This document shows positions 59,407-59,492 of a stretch of 59,492 nt of DNA, one piece after another. The position numbers and the translations under genes are program-made. Position 1 is the first letter of the stretch; each line of letters opens with the position of its first letter. Source of the DNA: Liolophura sinensis (lineage: Eukaryota; Mollusca; Polyplacophora; Chitonida; Chitonidae). Location of the stretch: the NCBI RefSeq assembly GCF_032854445.1, contig NW_027018195.1, forward strand, positions 1 through 59,492, in the 5' to 3' direction. The notes beneath the pieces were generated by a model. That model saw only the letters and a list, made by a program, of their open reading frames with translations. It was not told the origin of the DNA and did not search any database.

Positions 59407-59492
59407 AAGCCCATTTAACTCATCCAGTAATTGTCTTACTTTTAAGTCCAAGACAATCTCAATGTCTTTATCTACGTGTAGAAAAAAACCAC
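59407..59492. repeat. Partial monomer 109 truncated by the window edge
   Basis: The first 86 bp of a D-type monomer, with the CATCCAGTAATTG head seen at 51166 and 56666. It is in the correct position to start a fifth pentamer, so the higher-order array continues past the window. The final run, GAAAAAAACC, is longer than the usual GAAAAACC. Confidence 0.9.

Larger units (their letters stand above)
1..59492. repeat. Tandem satellite array, ~550-bp monomer, 108 full copies plus one partial
   Basis: The same ~550-bp unit repeats head to tail from the first base to the last. Boundaries were placed after each recurring TTTGGGCT; successive starts (1, 550, 1104, 1655, 2204, 2756 ... 58860, 59407) are 545-554 bp apart, nearly all 549-551. 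By eye, monomers differ from each other at a few percent of positions. All copies share one orientation and nothing interrupts them. Length differences are mostly explained by two indels: an extra T in the B tail (TTAATTTGAAA versus TTAATTGAAA) and TGTTAAAAAATTGCATA versus TGTTTAAAAAATTGCAAA. No coding gene, RNA gene or mobile element is supported within it. Arrays of this kind are known from centromeres and heterochromatin of eukaryotes, but location and function here are inferred. The true array extends beyond both window edges. Confidence 0.99.

Noticed and set aside
1-59492. CRISPR array or bacterial repeat region
   Set aside because: The repeat unit is 550 bp with no unique spacers and no cas-like genes; the pattern is satellite DNA.
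1-59492. Tandem array of a transposon, LTR or rDNA intergenic spacer
   Set aside because: No terminal inverted repeats, target-site duplications, polymerase or transposase coding sequence, polypurine tract or rRNA sequence was seen in the monomer. Origin from a decayed element is possible but not supported here.
1-59492. Telomeric or subtelomeric repeats
   Set aside because: No run of TTAGGG, TTTAGGG, TTAGG or similar short telomere units is present anywhere in the window.

Overview
The whole 59,492-bp window is one uninterrupted head-to-tail satellite DNA array. Using the boundary after the recurring TTTGGGCT, I count 108 complete monomers plus an 86-bp partial one at the right edge. Monomers are 545-554 bp long and average 550.06 bp (59,406/108). 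All lie in the same orientation. I see no gap, no inserted transposon, no inversion and no unique flanking DNA. A monomer counted by hand (21463-22012) has about 41% G+C and 19 CpG, roughly 0.8 of random expectation. I found no credible gene of any kind. The scattered 60-106-codon open frames are by-products of the repeat: they recur at the same monomer phase, overlap on both strands, and are broken by one-base indels in neighbouring copies.

Organism: a long, homogeneous, roughly 550-bp satellite with higher-order structure indicates a eukaryotic nuclear genome, most likely centromeric, pericentromeric or other heterochromatin. The near-normal CpG content argues weakly against a heavily methylated vertebrate genome. 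I do not recognise the satellite family and cannot name the species.

Layout: monomers fall into tail classes set by linked substitutions in the last ~100 bp. Tail A has TGCACAATC, TTTTAACTATACG and CTTCGG. Tail B has an extra T after TTAATT, plus ATACAATCTAC, GACTATAAG and CTTCTG. Tail C has TGTACAATC, usually CATTATTAT, and CTTCGG. Heads also vary: CATCCAGCAATTG, CACCCAGCAATTG, CACTCAGCATATG, or AAACCCATTAAACTC. Block I (1-9907) is mixed. Block II (9908-24762) has a loose six-monomer (~3.3 kb) period. Block III (24763-38511) carries nested duplications: a four-monomer tandem duplication and a large segmental duplication at 9.35-9.9 kb and 6.05 kb spacing. Block IV (38512-46765) is transitional, with a B/C-tail alternation. 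Block V (46766-59492) is a clear higher-order repeat of five monomers (2,750 bp, called D-E-F-G-H here) in four consecutive units, with an incomplete unit before it and a second-level ten-monomer (5.5 kb) alternation on top.

The array therefore records unequal exchange and gene conversion: an apparently identical adjacent pair, chimeric monomers at duplication joints, and a conversion-like patch inside the pentameric region. The most suggestive functional hint is a cluster of palindromes in the monomer core, including CACGTG. That CACGTG is lost in exactly one monomer type (E) of each higher-order unit. Any centromeric role is inference. Single-base indels cluster in 1-1100, 12100-15820 and 57420-59492, which may partly reflect consensus errors.
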